Source of the DNA: Ovoidimarina sp050299695
Lineage (GTDB): Bacteria; Pseudomonadota; Alphaproteobacteria; Rhodobacterales; Rhodobacteraceae
DNA length: 64,000 nt
NCBI GenBank assembly: GCA_050299695.1
Contig: JBNKWI010000001.1
Span: 68,781-132,780 of the forward strand
Direction: 5' to 3'
Part shown: positions 18,375 through 27,139 of the stretch, one piece after another
Position numbering within the stretch: the stretch's first letter is position 1
How the letters are laid out: each line of letters starts with the position of its first letter
Notes under the pieces: generated by a model
Database searches by the model: none
Told to the model about the DNA's origin: nothing
The model's input: the letters and a program-made list of their open reading frames with translations, nothing else
Program-made: the position numbers and the translations under genes

Positions 18375-18773
18375 ATGCCCAGGACCCGCTCCACACCCGG
18401 TTCCGGCCCCTCGCAACGCCAGCTTCGCGTCGGAGAACTGATCCGGCGCCGGCTCTCGGAGGTGCTGGCCCGCGGCGACATTCACGACCCGGACCTCAAC
18501 GCGATTTCGATCACGGTGAGCGAGGTGCGCGCCTCGCCCGACCTCAAGCTCGCAACGGTCTATCTCCTGCCGCTCGGCGGCCGCGAACCCGAGACCGCGC
18601 TGGCCGCGCTCAAGCGCAACCGTGCCGAGATCCGCCGCACCGTCGCCAAGGGGCTGGAGCTCAAGTTCGCGCCCGAGCTGCGCTTCGTCCTCGACGACAC
18701 GTTTGACCGGATGGATGAGGCGCGCCGGCTCTTCTCGCAGGATACCGTGCGCCGCGATGTGGAAAGCGACTAG
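18375..18773 (+). CDS. rbfA: 30S ribosome-binding factor A
   Basis: A 132-residue KH-like protein for late 16S rRNA maturation and cold adaptation. Characteristic stretches: RVGELIRRRLSEVL, ISITVSEVRASPDLKLATVY and LRFVLDDTFDRMDEARRLF. Length is normal. The stop codon overlaps the start of the next gene by 17 bases. Confidence 0.95.
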   Translation: MPRTRSTPGSGPSQRQLRVGELIRRRLSEVLARGDIHDPDLNAISITVSEVRASPDLKLATVYLLPLGGREPETALAALKRNRAEIRRTVAKGLELKFAPELRFVLDDTFDRMDEARRLFSQDTVRRDVESD

Positions 18774-19491
18774 CCTCGCCCTGGCGCTCGTCTGGGGTGC
18801 CAGCGCAGATGCCGCCACCTGCCGCTCGGACGTCTTCGAAGACCTGCCGTACACCGCCTGTGAGGTCGATCCCGCCGCGGAAACGCTTCGGCTCTGGTAC
18901 CTCGCCCCCGACGGCCAGGTCTTCGGCACGTTCGACCGGCTCGAGGCCGCTCTAGCGCTCGACGGCGAAAAACTCGGCTTCGCCATGAACGGCGCCATGT
19001 ATCACCAGGACCGGAGCCCGGTCGGCCTCTATATCGAGGACGGCCAGGAGATTTCGCACCTCGTCACCTCTGCCGGACCAGGCAATTTCGGGATGCTGCC
19101 GAACGGCGTGTTCTGTATCGGCGAAGGCTGGGCCAAGGTGCTGGAAACCCTCGACTACGACCGCACGCGCCCCGCCTGCCGCTACGCCGCGCAAGCCGGA
19201 CCGATGCTGGCGGTCGGCGGCGCGCTCCACCCCCGCTTTCTGGAGAACGGCACCTCACGCTACATCCGGAACGGGGTCGGCGTCCGCCCCGACGGCACCG
19301 TGGTCTTTGCGATCACCGACGCCCCGGTGAACTTTCACCGTTTCGCGCGCCTGTTCCGCGACCGTCTCGGAACGCCCGACGCGCTCTATATCGACGGCAA
19401 GGTCTCGCGGCTCTACGCTCCCGATCTCGGCCGACACGATATCGGCTTCCCGCTCGGCCCGCTTGTCGGCACGGTCGTCCCTGCCCGGTAA
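18757..19491 (+). CDS. Phosphodiester glycosidase (NAGPA/DUF2233) family protein, exported
   Basis: A 244-residue protein with a signal peptide (about residues 1-18, ending GASADA) and a domain like the phosphodiester N-acetylglucosaminidase / DUF2233 family: FAMNGAMYHQDRSPVGLYIEDG, FGMLPNGVFCIG, AAQAGPMLAVGG and DALYIDGKVSRLY. Likely periplasmic and perhaps acting on sugar phosphodiesters, which is inference. ATG 18757 lies inside rbfA in another frame, with an overlap of 17 bases, so it is translationally coupled. Confidence 0.85.
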   Translation: MWKATSLALALVWGASADAATCRSDVFEDLPYTACEVDPAAETLRLWYLAPDGQVFGTFDRLEAALALDGEKLGFAMNGAMYHQDRSPVGLYIEDGQEISHLVTSAGPGNFGMLPNGVFCIGEGWAKVLETLDYDRTRPACRYAAQAGPMLAVGGALHPRFLENGTSRYIRNGVGVRPDGTVVFAITDAPVNFHRFARLFRDRLGTPDALYIDGKVSRLYAPDLGRHDIGFPLGPLVGTVVPAR

Positions 19492-19513
19492 CGACCGCGC
19501 CACGCGGCGGGTC

Positions 19514-20530
19514 TCACTCCCAGCCGACCTCGTTGAAGATTTCCTGAGCCAGCGGAATGTTCTTCGCCACCGCCGAAAGGCTGACCTCGTCGGCCTTGAA
19601 CGGCCCCAGCTTTTCCACCGATTCCGCCTGCGGCACGCCAGCCACCGCCGGATACTCGTCATTGCCGTGCGAGAAATAGATCTGCGCGCTGTCCGAGGCG
19701 AGATATTCGAGGAACGCCACCGCGGCCTCCCGGTGCGGCGCATGGGCGGCGACGCCGGCACCCGAAAGGTTCACATGCGCGCCGTTGCCGTCCTGGTCGG
19801 GGAATACCCAGCCGATCTTGTCGAGCCCCTCGGTCACGCCCTCCACGTCGGTCCGAAGCGCGCGGGCGAAATAATAGGTATTCGACACCGCGATCCCGCA
19901 TTCGCCCGAGACGAGCCCCCTGAGCTGGTCTGTATCGCCGCCCTGCGGATCGCGCGCCATGTTGGCGACGATGCCCGCGGCCCAGGCCTTGGCCTTCTCC
20001 GCGCCCTCGTGCTCGATGATCGAGGCGAGGAGCGTCTGGTTGTAGGTGTTGGTCGAGGAGCGAATGCAGACCAGCCCCTTGTAGGCCGGGTCGGCGAGTG
20101 CGGCATAGGTCAGCGGCGGCTCGGTCACGCGGTCCTTGTAGTAGAAGATCACCCGCGCCCGCTGCGAAAAGCCGAACCATTCGTTCTCGGCGTCCTGGAG
20201 CTTGGCCGGGATCCGCTCCTCCAGCACCGCACTCTCGACCGGCTGCAGGATCCCGGCATTCTTCGCCCGTTCCATCCGCGAGGTGTCGACCGCGATGAAG
20301 ACATCGGCCGGGCTGTTTTGCCCCTCGGCCACCATCCGCGCGATCAACTCGTCGGCATCGCCCTCGATCCGGTTCACCACGATGCCGGTCTTTTCAGTAA
20401 ACTCGCCATAGAGCTGCTCGTCGGTGTCGTAGTGGCGGGACGAATAGATGTTGACCTCTTCGGCGACGGCTTGCCCCGACAGGGCGGCCGACAGGGCCAG
20501 GATGGAGGCGAAAGACTCGAGGCGCGGCAT
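19514..20530 (-). CDS. Fe(3+) ABC transporter periplasmic binding protein (FbpA/FutA-like)
   Basis: A 338-residue periplasmic binding protein for ferric iron. Signal peptide to about residue 23 (SGQAVAEE), then VNIYSSRHYDTDEQLYGEF, where the Tyr/His residues are typical iron-site positions; the paired tyrosines lie in SNTYYFARAL. I chose ATG 20530, with TTGGAG eight bases upstream, over an ATG four codons earlier. No permease or ATPase lies next to it. A palindrome at 20554-20574 in its leader looks like an iron-responsive operator. Confidence 0.93.
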   Translation of the reverse strand: MPRLESFASILALSAALSGQAVAEEVNIYSSRHYDTDEQLYGEFTEKTGIVVNRIEGDADELIARMVAEGQNSPADVFIAVDTSRMERAKNAGILQPVESAVLEERIPAKLQDAENEWFGFSQRARVIFYYKDRVTEPPLTYAALADPAYKGLVCIRSSTNTYNQTLLASIIEHEGAEKAKAWAAGIVANMARDPQGGDTDQLRGLVSGECGIAVSNTYYFARALRTDVEGVTEGLDKIGWVFPDQDGNGAHVNLSGAGVAAHAPHREAAVAFLEYLASDSAQIYFSHGNDEYPAVAGVPQAESVEKLGPFKADEVSLSAVAKNIPLAQEIFNEVGWE

Positions 20531-20553
20531 GGGTTTCTCCAACGGTATCTAAA

Positions 20554-20574
20554 TTCCGAGTGCATTACTCGGAA
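20554..20574. promoter_or_regulatory. IscR / Iron-Rhodo-box-like operator upstream of the iron-binding protein gene
   Basis: Perfect 8-bp arms TTCCGAGT and ACTCGGAA with a 5-base spacer, 24 bases before the start codon. The layout CCGAsT-N5-AsTCGG matches that of the E. coli IscR type 1 site and, as I recall, the Iron-Rhodo-box proposed for Rhodobacteraceae. It lies where binding would block transcription or initiation of the iron-transport gene. Confidence 0.65.
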
Positions 20575-20614
20575 ATACCACTGGCGAGGTCAAGCAGAAA
20601 GGTGACAGTTTCAG

Positions 20615-21736
20615 TCAGATATGTGCAGTTGCAGTCGCATCATACCCATAGAGCCAGTCGAACCGTCGAAGAGCCGCACCCGGCGCAAGCCGCCCGGCAA
20701 GACGCAGCGCATTGTGCGCAAGCACGCGACGCGGGCCCGTCAGATGATAGTTGCGCGCGTTCGCCGTCGCGCCGTTCACGACCTTGATCGCCCGCGCCCG
20801 CCGCGCCGCCTGATAGGCCGCCATCCCGGCGGCGCCGGGCGCGCGGTCGAGACAGGCGGCCAGCACCCAGGCATCCTCGAGCGCCAGGTTGGCGCCCTGG
20901 GCGAGGAAGGGCAGCGTCGGATGCGCTGCGTCGCCCAGAAGCGCCACGCGCCCCTCGGGATCGTGCCACTGCGCCGCCACCTCATGCCGGAACAGACCCC
21001 AGAGATGTACCTGCCCGACCCGGGCGAGCCAGCCCCTGACCCGCGGCTCGAACCCCGCGAAGGCCGCACGCAGCGCCGCGGGATCGTCCTCGTGGGTCCA
21101 ACCCTCTTCGGCCCAGGCTCCGCGCTCCTCGACCGCGACGATGTTCCGCAGACCGCCCGCCAGCGGATAGCTCACCAGATGCCGCCCCGGCCCCATGAAC
21201 ACCTCCACCACCGGCGCCGCGCCCTCCTCGGCGATCACCGCCCGCCAGGCCACCTGACCGGTGAAGAACGGCGCCCCCGCACCGTTCAGCGCGGCGCGAT
21301 GCGCAGAATGGAGACCGTCGGCGGCCAGCGTGACCCCTTCGCCACCCGGATCACAGCGCGTGCCCAGCGCAATCTTGACCCCCGCCGCCCGCGCGCCCTC
21401 TTCAAGCACCCCGATCAGCCGCGCGCGATGGACCAGAAGGTAGTCGCCCGGCGCCTTCCCGAGATCGAGCCGCAGCACCACGCGCCCCGAAGCGCCCTCG
21501 CGCAAGACGACCGCCCGCGCCTTCAGCGAAACGCGCCGCAGCGCCGCCCCGAGCCCCAGCGCGTCGATCACCCGGAGCCCGTTCGGGCTGATCTGCAACC
21601 CCGCCCCCACCTCGGCAATCTCCGGCGCCTGCTCGAAAAGCCGCACCCGCGCCCCGCGCAACGCCGCCGCCCGCGCCGTCGCGAGCCCCGCCACGCCGCC
21701 GCCGACGACGCTGATCTCGGCTCCCCGAAGCGTCAC
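20615..21736 (-). CDS. FAD-dependent monooxygenase (salicylate hydroxylase / UbiH-like)
   Basis: A 373-residue group A flavoprotein hydroxylase. The dinucleotide-binding motif VVGGGVAGLATA is at the N-terminus, the DG motif at LAADGLHSAHR and the GD motif at LLGDAAHPTLPFLAQGAN. I chose the GTG at 21736, preceded by GGGAGGA with good spacing; an ATG eight codons earlier lacks a ribosome-binding site. Substrate is unknown; salicylate-like aromatic acids are one possibility. Confidence 0.88.
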   Translation of the reverse strand: MTLRGAEISVVGGGVAGLATARAAALRGARVRLFEQAPEIAEVGAGLQISPNGLRVIDALGLGAALRRVSLKARAVVLREGASGRVVLRLDLGKAPGDYLLVHRARLIGVLEEGARAAGVKIALGTRCDPGGEGVTLAADGLHSAHRAALNGAGAPFFTGQVAWRAVIAEEGAAPVVEVFMGPGRHLVSYPLAGGLRNIVAVEERGAWAEEGWTHEDDPAALRAAFAGFEPRVRGWLARVGQVHLWGLFRHEVAAQWHDPEGRVALLGDAAHPTLPFLAQGANLALEDAWVLAACLDRAPGAAGMAAYQAARRARAIKVVNGATANARNYHLTGPRRVLAHNALRLAGRLAPGAALRRFDWLYGYDATATAHI

Positions 21737-21815
21737 GCCCGTTCCTCCCGCGCCATGCATATGCCCGAATAGCGCTATAGCGAGGCGCAGAAAGGCTCAA
21801 CATCGGACTGGAACC

Positions 21816-22388
21816 ATGGGTCACTTCTACATCAACGTCTCGATCCGCGGGGTTCCTCCGGACACGGTAGTCGCGGCGCTCGGACCTCAAACCCGGGTGT
21901 TCGCGGGACCATCCGAAAACGGCTGGACCTGCTTCGCGGACGCCGCTCTCAGCGACGACCCGACCGAGACGGACACCCATGTCGGCGGCCTCGCGGAAAG
22001 GTTTGCGACCGACGCGGTACAGGTCGAGAACCATGACGACGACCTTCTCGCGATCACCGCCTATAGCCGCGGCAAGCTTGTCGCCAACTGTTTGTCCTGT
22101 CCCGACTATTTCGACCCCGACGGGCCGGAGGCCGGCAAGGGACCGGAGCTCGACGGAGCCGCGGCGCTGGCAGGGCTCGGCACCGACGTCACCCCGGCCT
22201 CGATCGAGGATCTTCTCGTCGCGCGCGAGCAGGAGTTCGTCTACGCGGTCGACCTCCACGCCGCCGTCGCGTCGCTGATCGGCCTACCCGCCTATTCCGT
22301 GGGCTTCGGCTTCGACTACGCCGGAAGCGGCGACCTCCCGATCATCCCCAGGCCGCTCTACCGGACGCCCCGCCGCCGGCCCGCCTGA
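21816..22388 (+). CDS. Conserved hypothetical protein (190 aa), YINVxI...NHDDDxL family
   Basis: A 190-residue soluble protein with FYINVSIRG at the N-terminus, VENHDDDLLAITAYSRGKLV in the middle, LSCPDYFDP, and a C-terminal IGLPAYSVGFGFDYA. I believe it belongs to a widely scattered uncharacterised family with this pattern (YINxxI, NHDDDxL, SCPxYF, LGLPxxAVGxGY). No membrane segment or signal peptide. Its own promoter must lie in the 79 bases shared divergently with the monooxygenase gene. Confidence 0.7.
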   Translation: MGHFYINVSIRGVPPDTVVAALGPQTRVFAGPSENGWTCFADAALSDDPTETDTHVGGLAERFATDAVQVENHDDDLLAITAYSRGKLVANCLSCPDYFDPDGPEAGKGPELDGAAALAGLGTDVTPASIEDLLVAREQEFVYAVDLHAAVASLIGLPAYSVGFGFDYAGSGDLPIIPRPLYRTPRRRPA

Positions 22389-22395
22389 AACCGAA

Positions 22396-22424
22396 AGCGC
22401 CGGTGACCTTGCGGCCCCGGCGCT
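22396..22424 (+). terminator. GC-rich stem-loop after the hypothetical gene
   Basis: AGCGCCGG and CCGGCGCT form an 8-bp stem with a 13-base loop, beginning 7 bases after the stop codon. No T-run follows, so it may act as a weak or Rho-aided terminator or 3' end stabiliser. Confidence 0.4.
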
Positions 22425-22450
22425 CCCTCCTCCTCCCCAGAAGGACTGGC

Positions 22451-22469
22451 GGCCCGCCGGATGCGGGCC
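22451..22469 (-). terminator. GC-rich stem-loop just after dksA
   Basis: GGCCCGC - CGGAT - GCGGGCC, a 7-bp perfect stem, 10 bases beyond the dksA stop on the minus strand. It lacks a T-run. Together with the loop at 22396-22424 it fills the convergent gap. Confidence 0.4.
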
Positions 22470-22478
22470 TTCGGTAAA

Positions 22479-22901
22479 TCAATCGTCGCGATGGACCTTC
22501 TCGCGGCGCTCGTGGCGCTCCTGCGCCTCGAGGCTGAGCGTCGTCGTGGGCCGCGCCACGAGCCGCTTCAGCGAGATCGGCTCGCCCGTCTCGTTGCAAT
22601 AGCCGAACTCGCCCTCGTCGATCCGGCGCAGAGCGGCGTCGATCTTGGAGACCAGCTTGCGCTGCCGGTCGCGAATCCTGAGTTCCAGCGCCCGGTCGGT
22701 CTCCTCGCTCGCCCGATCGGCGATGTCGGGGATGTTCCTTGTGCCGTCCTGCAGGCCCGCGATGGTGGATTTCGAGTCGCTCAGAAGCTCGTTCTTCTGG
22801 CGGAGGAGCTCGCGGCGGAACCATTCGAGCTGGCGGTCGTTCATGAACGGTTCATCTTCAGCCGGGCGATAGTCATCAGGCAGAAATACCTCGGCCTTCA
22901 T
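22479..22901 (-). CDS. dksA: RNA polymerase-binding transcription factor DksA (single-cysteine type)
   Basis: A 140-residue DksA/TraR protein that acts with ppGpp on RNA polymerase. The coiled coil spans about residues 30-95 with the tip DIADRASEETDRALE; the C-terminal finger reads GEFGYCNETGEPISLKRL, with only one of the four zinc cysteines. Single-cysteine DksA proteins are known from Rhodobacter sphaeroides and remain functional. I chose ATG 22901 (GAAGGGA upstream) rather than earlier starts. Confidence 0.93.
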   Translation of the reverse strand: MKAEVFLPDDYRPAEDEPFMNDRQLEWFRRELLRQKNELLSDSKSTIAGLQDGTRNIPDIADRASEETDRALELRIRDRQRKLVSKIDAALRRIDEGEFGYCNETGEPISLKRLVARPTTTLSLEAQERHERREKVHRDD

Positions 22902-23085
22902 ACGCTTTCCCTTCTGCACTCCGGCGGCTGCATCCATACGCGTGTTGTCCACTGGTGCGCCTCCTTTGGCCGGGGACATACCGCAACCCCCGCCCCTTGT
23001 CACTATCCGATCTCGGCTTCTTGAAGCTGGCCGGCGCTGACGTTACGCTACCATCAACGATCGCCCCGAGAGCCTTGCATTTCCG

Positions 23086-23921
<836 letters not shown>

Positions 23922-23925
<4 letters not shown>

Positions 23926-24110
23926 GCCCCGGCCCGGCGCAGGCGGCGAAAGGTCCGGCGGGCCTTTCGAGGGGCGACAGGGCAGAGCCCCGGACGCCTC
24001 CGCCGGCCGCGTCTTCCACCGTCGCCGGCGCCGATCCGGGCGCGGCTGGCGGGCGGGCCGCTGACGGGCAAGGCCCGGCAGCCGGGGCGCCGGACAGCCC
24101 GCGCCCCTGA
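23922..24110 (+). CDS. Possible 62-residue Pro/Ala-rich ORF between moxR and the AEC transporter gene
   Basis: The frame starts with GTG overlapping the MoxR stop (GTGA) and ends with TGA overlapping the next ATG (TGATG). The product would be low-complexity (Pro, Ala, Gly) and resembles no family I know. Exact coupling at both ends is suggestive, but open frames are common at this GC content. Confidence 0.2.
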
Positions 24111-25009
24111 TGCTCGACGTTCTCACCCACGACATCCTGCCGGTCTTCTCGATGCTGGCGCTCGGGTTCCTCCTCGGCCGTCTCGGCACCACGTCGGAGG
24201 CGGAGGCGCGGGCGATCAACCGGATCGCCTTCCTCGTCCTGCAGCCCGCGCTGATCTTCCCGCTGATCGCGCGGATCGACTTCGCCGCCTTCGACCTTCG
24301 GGCGCTCGCGCTCTACGCGGCCTGCGAGTTGGTAGCGTTCGCCGCCGCCTACCAGGTCGCCCAGCGCGTCTTCAGGCGCGAGCCGAACGAGGCCTGGCTT
24401 CTCGCCATGGCCGTCGTCTTCGTGAACTCGCTCCTCTACATCTGGCCGATCTCCTACCTGATCTACGGCGAGACCGCGGCAATGCCGATCACCGCGATCG
24501 TCGCGTGGGACGCATCGGCGAGCTTCGCCTTCTTCATCGTGTCGATGGAACTCCGGGCCGGCAGCGCGCAAGGCGGCTCGGCCGCGCGGCGCGTCGCGAC
24601 GAATCCCATCCTGATCGCGATCGCGATCGGCCTGCTCGTGAACGCGCTCGGCCTCGCCGTGCCCGAACCGGTCCTCACCGCCGCACATTTCGCCGGCGGC
24701 GGCGCGGCGCCGCTCACGCTCTTCGCGCTCGGCGTGATCCTGTCGGGCCACGCCCTCGCGCCTTCGCCCACCATCGCCGGCATCGCCGCGATGAAGCTCC
24801 TCGTGTTCCCGCTCCTCGTCTGGGCGGCGATGACGGTGCTTGCCCCCGAAAGCGGCTGGCGTGACCTCTTCACCCTCAACGCCGCCGGACCCTCGGGTGC
24901 GATGGCGTTCGCCCTTGCGCTCCTCTATCACGTGAGGACAGACTGCATAGCGCCTGTCATCATCTGGACGAGCGTCCTGTCCCTGTTCACCCTGGCACTC
25001 CTCGCATGA
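24110..25009 (+). CDS. AEC-family transporter (auxin efflux carrier-like)
   Basis: A 299-residue membrane protein with about ten hydrophobic segments, in the usual two-fold AEC layout; conserved features include the N-terminal ILPVFSMLALGFLLGR, the mid-protein NSLLYIWPISYL and the C-terminal LFALGVILSG. Probably exports or imports small organic acids; substrate unknown. Its stop overlaps the next ATG (ATGA), making an operon with the GNAT and DUF2927 genes. Confidence 0.9.
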   Translation: MLDVLTHDILPVFSMLALGFLLGRLGTTSEAEARAINRIAFLVLQPALIFPLIARIDFAAFDLRALALYAACELVAFAAAYQVAQRVFRREPNEAWLLAMAVVFVNSLLYIWPISYLIYGETAAMPITAIVAWDASASFAFFIVSMELRAGSAQGGSAARRVATNPILIAIAIGLLVNALGLAVPEPVLTAAHFAGGGAAPLTLFALGVILSGHALAPSPTIAGIAAMKLLVFPLLVWAAMTVLAPESGWRDLFTLNAAGPSGAMAFALALLYHVRTDCIAPVIIWTSVLSLFTLALLA

Positions 25010-25452
25010 CCCTCACGATTCGCCCGCTCCGACGCGACGACGACGCCGACTGGAGGCGGATGTGGCAGGCCTATCTGGCGTTCTATGAGACGACCCGGCC
25101 GGAGGAGATCTACGATGCCTATTTCGAACGCCTCCTCGGCGACGACCCGCAGGATTTCCACGGGATGATCGCCGAGCTCGAAGGCCGCCCCGTCGGGCTC
25201 GTCCACTACCTCTTCCACCGTCACGGCTGGCGAATCGAGAATGTCTGCTATCTCCAGGATCTCTATGCAGATCCGGAAGTTCGCGGCCAGGGCGTGGGCC
25301 GGGCGCTGATCGAGGCGGTGTACGCCGAGGCCGACCGGATGGGCGCACCCGCGGTCTACTGGCTGACCCAGGATTTCAACGCGCAGGCCCGGCAGCTCTA
25401 CGACCGGATCGGCCAGGTGACACCCTTCATCAAATACGAGCGCGTGACATGA
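25006..25452 (+). CDS. GNAT-family N-acetyltransferase
   Basis: A 148-residue acetyl-CoA-dependent transferase. It starts TIRPLRRDDDADWRRMW, has the acetyl-CoA loop VRGQGVGRALIEAV at about residues 88-101 and ends with DRIGQVTPFIKYER. Acceptor unknown. Overlaps both neighbours by 4 bases. Confidence 0.9.
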   Translation: MTLTIRPLRRDDDADWRRMWQAYLAFYETTRPEEIYDAYFERLLGDDPQDFHGMIAELEGRPVGLVHYLFHRHGWRIENVCYLQDLYADPEVRGQGVGRALIEAVYAEADRMGAPAVYWLTQDFNAQARQLYDRIGQVTPFIKYERVT

Positions 25453-26822
25453 TCCGACGCATCGCCCTCGCGGCCTTCCTCGGCCTTGCCGCCTGCGTGC
25501 AGATGCCGGAGCCCGAAACCGGCCGCGCCGTGCCGCCGGAGATCGTGTTGCCGCCGATGAAGACCTTCGGCACACAGCGGGTCGCGCAGCCCACGCGGTC
25601 GAACCGCTCGATCGCCGCTGACATCCTCGATCTGACCTTCGAGCTCGAAAGCGGCCGACAATTACCGATCCTGACCCGTTTCGAGGGTCCGATCACCGTC
25701 CGCGTGCATGGTCCGGCCTCCCGGAGCCTCTACCGCGATCTAGACCGGCTCATCGCCCGGTTCCGCGGCGAGGCCGGCCTCGACGTCACACGGGTGACCG
25801 GCGACACGCCCGCCTCGATCACCATCGAGGTCGTGTCCCGGCGCGACCTGCAGCGCGCGGTGCCGGAAGCCGCCTGTTTCGTGGTCCCGCGGCTCTCCTC
25901 CTGGACCGAGTTCCGCCGCAACCGCCGTTCCGCCCAACTCGACTGGACCACGCTCGAGACACGCGAGCGCATGGCGGTGTTCCTGCCCGGCGATGTGAGC
26001 CCGCAGGAGATCCGCGACTGCCTGCACGAAGAGGTGGCGCAGGCCATCGGCCCCCTGAACGACCTCTACCGGCTCTCGGATTCGGTGTTCAACGACGACA
26101 ATTTCCACACCGTTCTGACCGGGTTCGACATGCTGGTCCTGCGGGTACTCTACGACAGGGAGCTGCATTCCGGCATGACCCGCGCCGAGGTGGCCGCCCG
26201 CCTTCCGGACATTCTCGACCGCCTGAACCCGCGCGGCCGCCGCGGGCCCGATGGGGCCAGCGGTGCCACGCCCCGGCGCTGGATCGAGGCGATCGAGGCC
26301 GCGCTCGGCCCCTCGGGCTCGTCGCCGAGCCGCCGCGCCGCTGCCCGCGATGCCGTTGAAATTGCTCGTGCTCAGGGCTGGGAGGACACGAGGGCGGCGT
26401 TTTCGCTGTATGCCTTGGGGCGGTTGTCGATCGGGGCGGAGCCGGAATTGGCCATCGCCTCGTTCCTGCAGGCGGGGGCGATCTATCGCAGGGGGTCGGA
26501 CACGGAGTTGCAGGCGGCGCATGTGGCGATGCAGCTGGCGGCCTTTGCGCTCTCGTCGGGGGAGCCGGACGTGGCGCAGCAGATCGTCGACCGGAACCTG
26601 AGGCCGGTGGCGGAGGCGGAGAACGCGGCGCTCCTGTCGACGCTCCTGATGGTGAAGGCCGAGGCGCTGGCGGCGAAGGGACGCACCGCGGAAGCGGAAA
26701 CCGTGCAAAAAGATGCACTTGGCTGGGCGCGCTACGGCTTCGGCTCGGACGAGGAAGTCTTCGCCCGGCTCACCGAAATCGCCGCGCTGAGCCCGGCGCG
26801 GCGGCGCGGAGGCGGCGGATGA
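25449..26822 (+). CDS. DUF2927 lipoprotein
   Basis: A 457-residue protein with a lipoprotein signal (lipobox LAAC at about residues 13-16) and a DUF2927 domain at about residues 50-265 containing FELESGRQLPILTRFEGPITVRV and ECL-type DCLHEEVAQAIGPLNDLY. The C-terminal third (from about residue 290) is helical and TPR-like. Third-position use changes within the gene: C-rich up to about 26,340, G-rich afterwards (ggg, gcg, ttg). Function unknown. ATGA overlap with the GNAT gene and 4-base overlap with the next small gene. Confidence 0.85.
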   Translation: MIRRIALAAFLGLAACVQMPEPETGRAVPPEIVLPPMKTFGTQRVAQPTRSNRSIAADILDLTFELESGRQLPILTRFEGPITVRVHGPASRSLYRDLDRLIARFRGEAGLDVTRVTGDTPASITIEVVSRRDLQRAVPEAACFVVPRLSSWTEFRRNRRSAQLDWTTLETRERMAVFLPGDVSPQEIRDCLHEEVAQAIGPLNDLYRLSDSVFNDDNFHTVLTGFDMLVLRVLYDRELHSGMTRAEVAARLPDILDRLNPRGRRGPDGASGATPRRWIEAIEAALGPSGSSPSRRAAARDAVEIARAQGWEDTRAAFSLYALGRLSIGAEPELAIASFLQAGAIYRRGSDTELQAAHVAMQLAAFALSSGEPDVAQQIVDRNLRPVAEAENAALLSTLLMVKAEALAAKGRTAEAETVQKDALGWARYGFGSDEEVFARLTEIAALSPARRRGGGG

Positions 26823-26986
26823 GCCTGGTCCTCGGCGGCTTCGTCCTGGGCGCGCTCATAGGCGCCTTCACCGCCCGCAAGCGGGGCGGCAACCGCGCGG
26901 ATCTGGTCCAGTACGCCGCCGGCTACGGCATCGCGCTCGCCCTTGCCGGACTTTTCATCTCGATCGCCCTGGCCCGGCTCGCCTGA
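26819..26986 (+). CDS. Small membrane protein (55 aa)
   Basis: ATG 26819 overlaps the DUF2927 stop. The protein has two hydrophobic segments (residues 3-17 and 36-54) separated by a basic loop TARKRGGNRADLV. Its coupling to the DUF2927 gene suggests a shared function. Family not known to me. Confidence 0.65.
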   Translation: MSLVLGGFVLGALIGAFTARKRGGNRADLVQYAAGYGIALALAGLFISIALARLA

Positions 26987-27011
26987 GCCGGAGTCCCGCA
27001 TCCCATTCGCG

Positions 27012-27044
27012 CACAACCCGTACACAACCTGTACACAACCTGTA
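27012..27044. repeat. Three 11-bp tandem repeats with TGTACA cores
   Basis: Units CACAACCCGTA, CACAACCTGTA and CACAACCTGTA in direct succession, continued by CACC. Each junction gives (C/T)GTACA, a palindromic hexamer in two of the three cases, at one-helical-turn spacing. They lie 25 bases after the small membrane protein gene, in a convergent gap. Confidence 0.75.
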
Positions 27045-27139
27045 CACCGCGATGCCGGATTCTGCCGATTCGGGGGCGTTGAGGGGGCTTTGGCCCCGCC
27101 TTCCTCGATCCGGCCCACCGCAATCCGTCCGCCACCATG

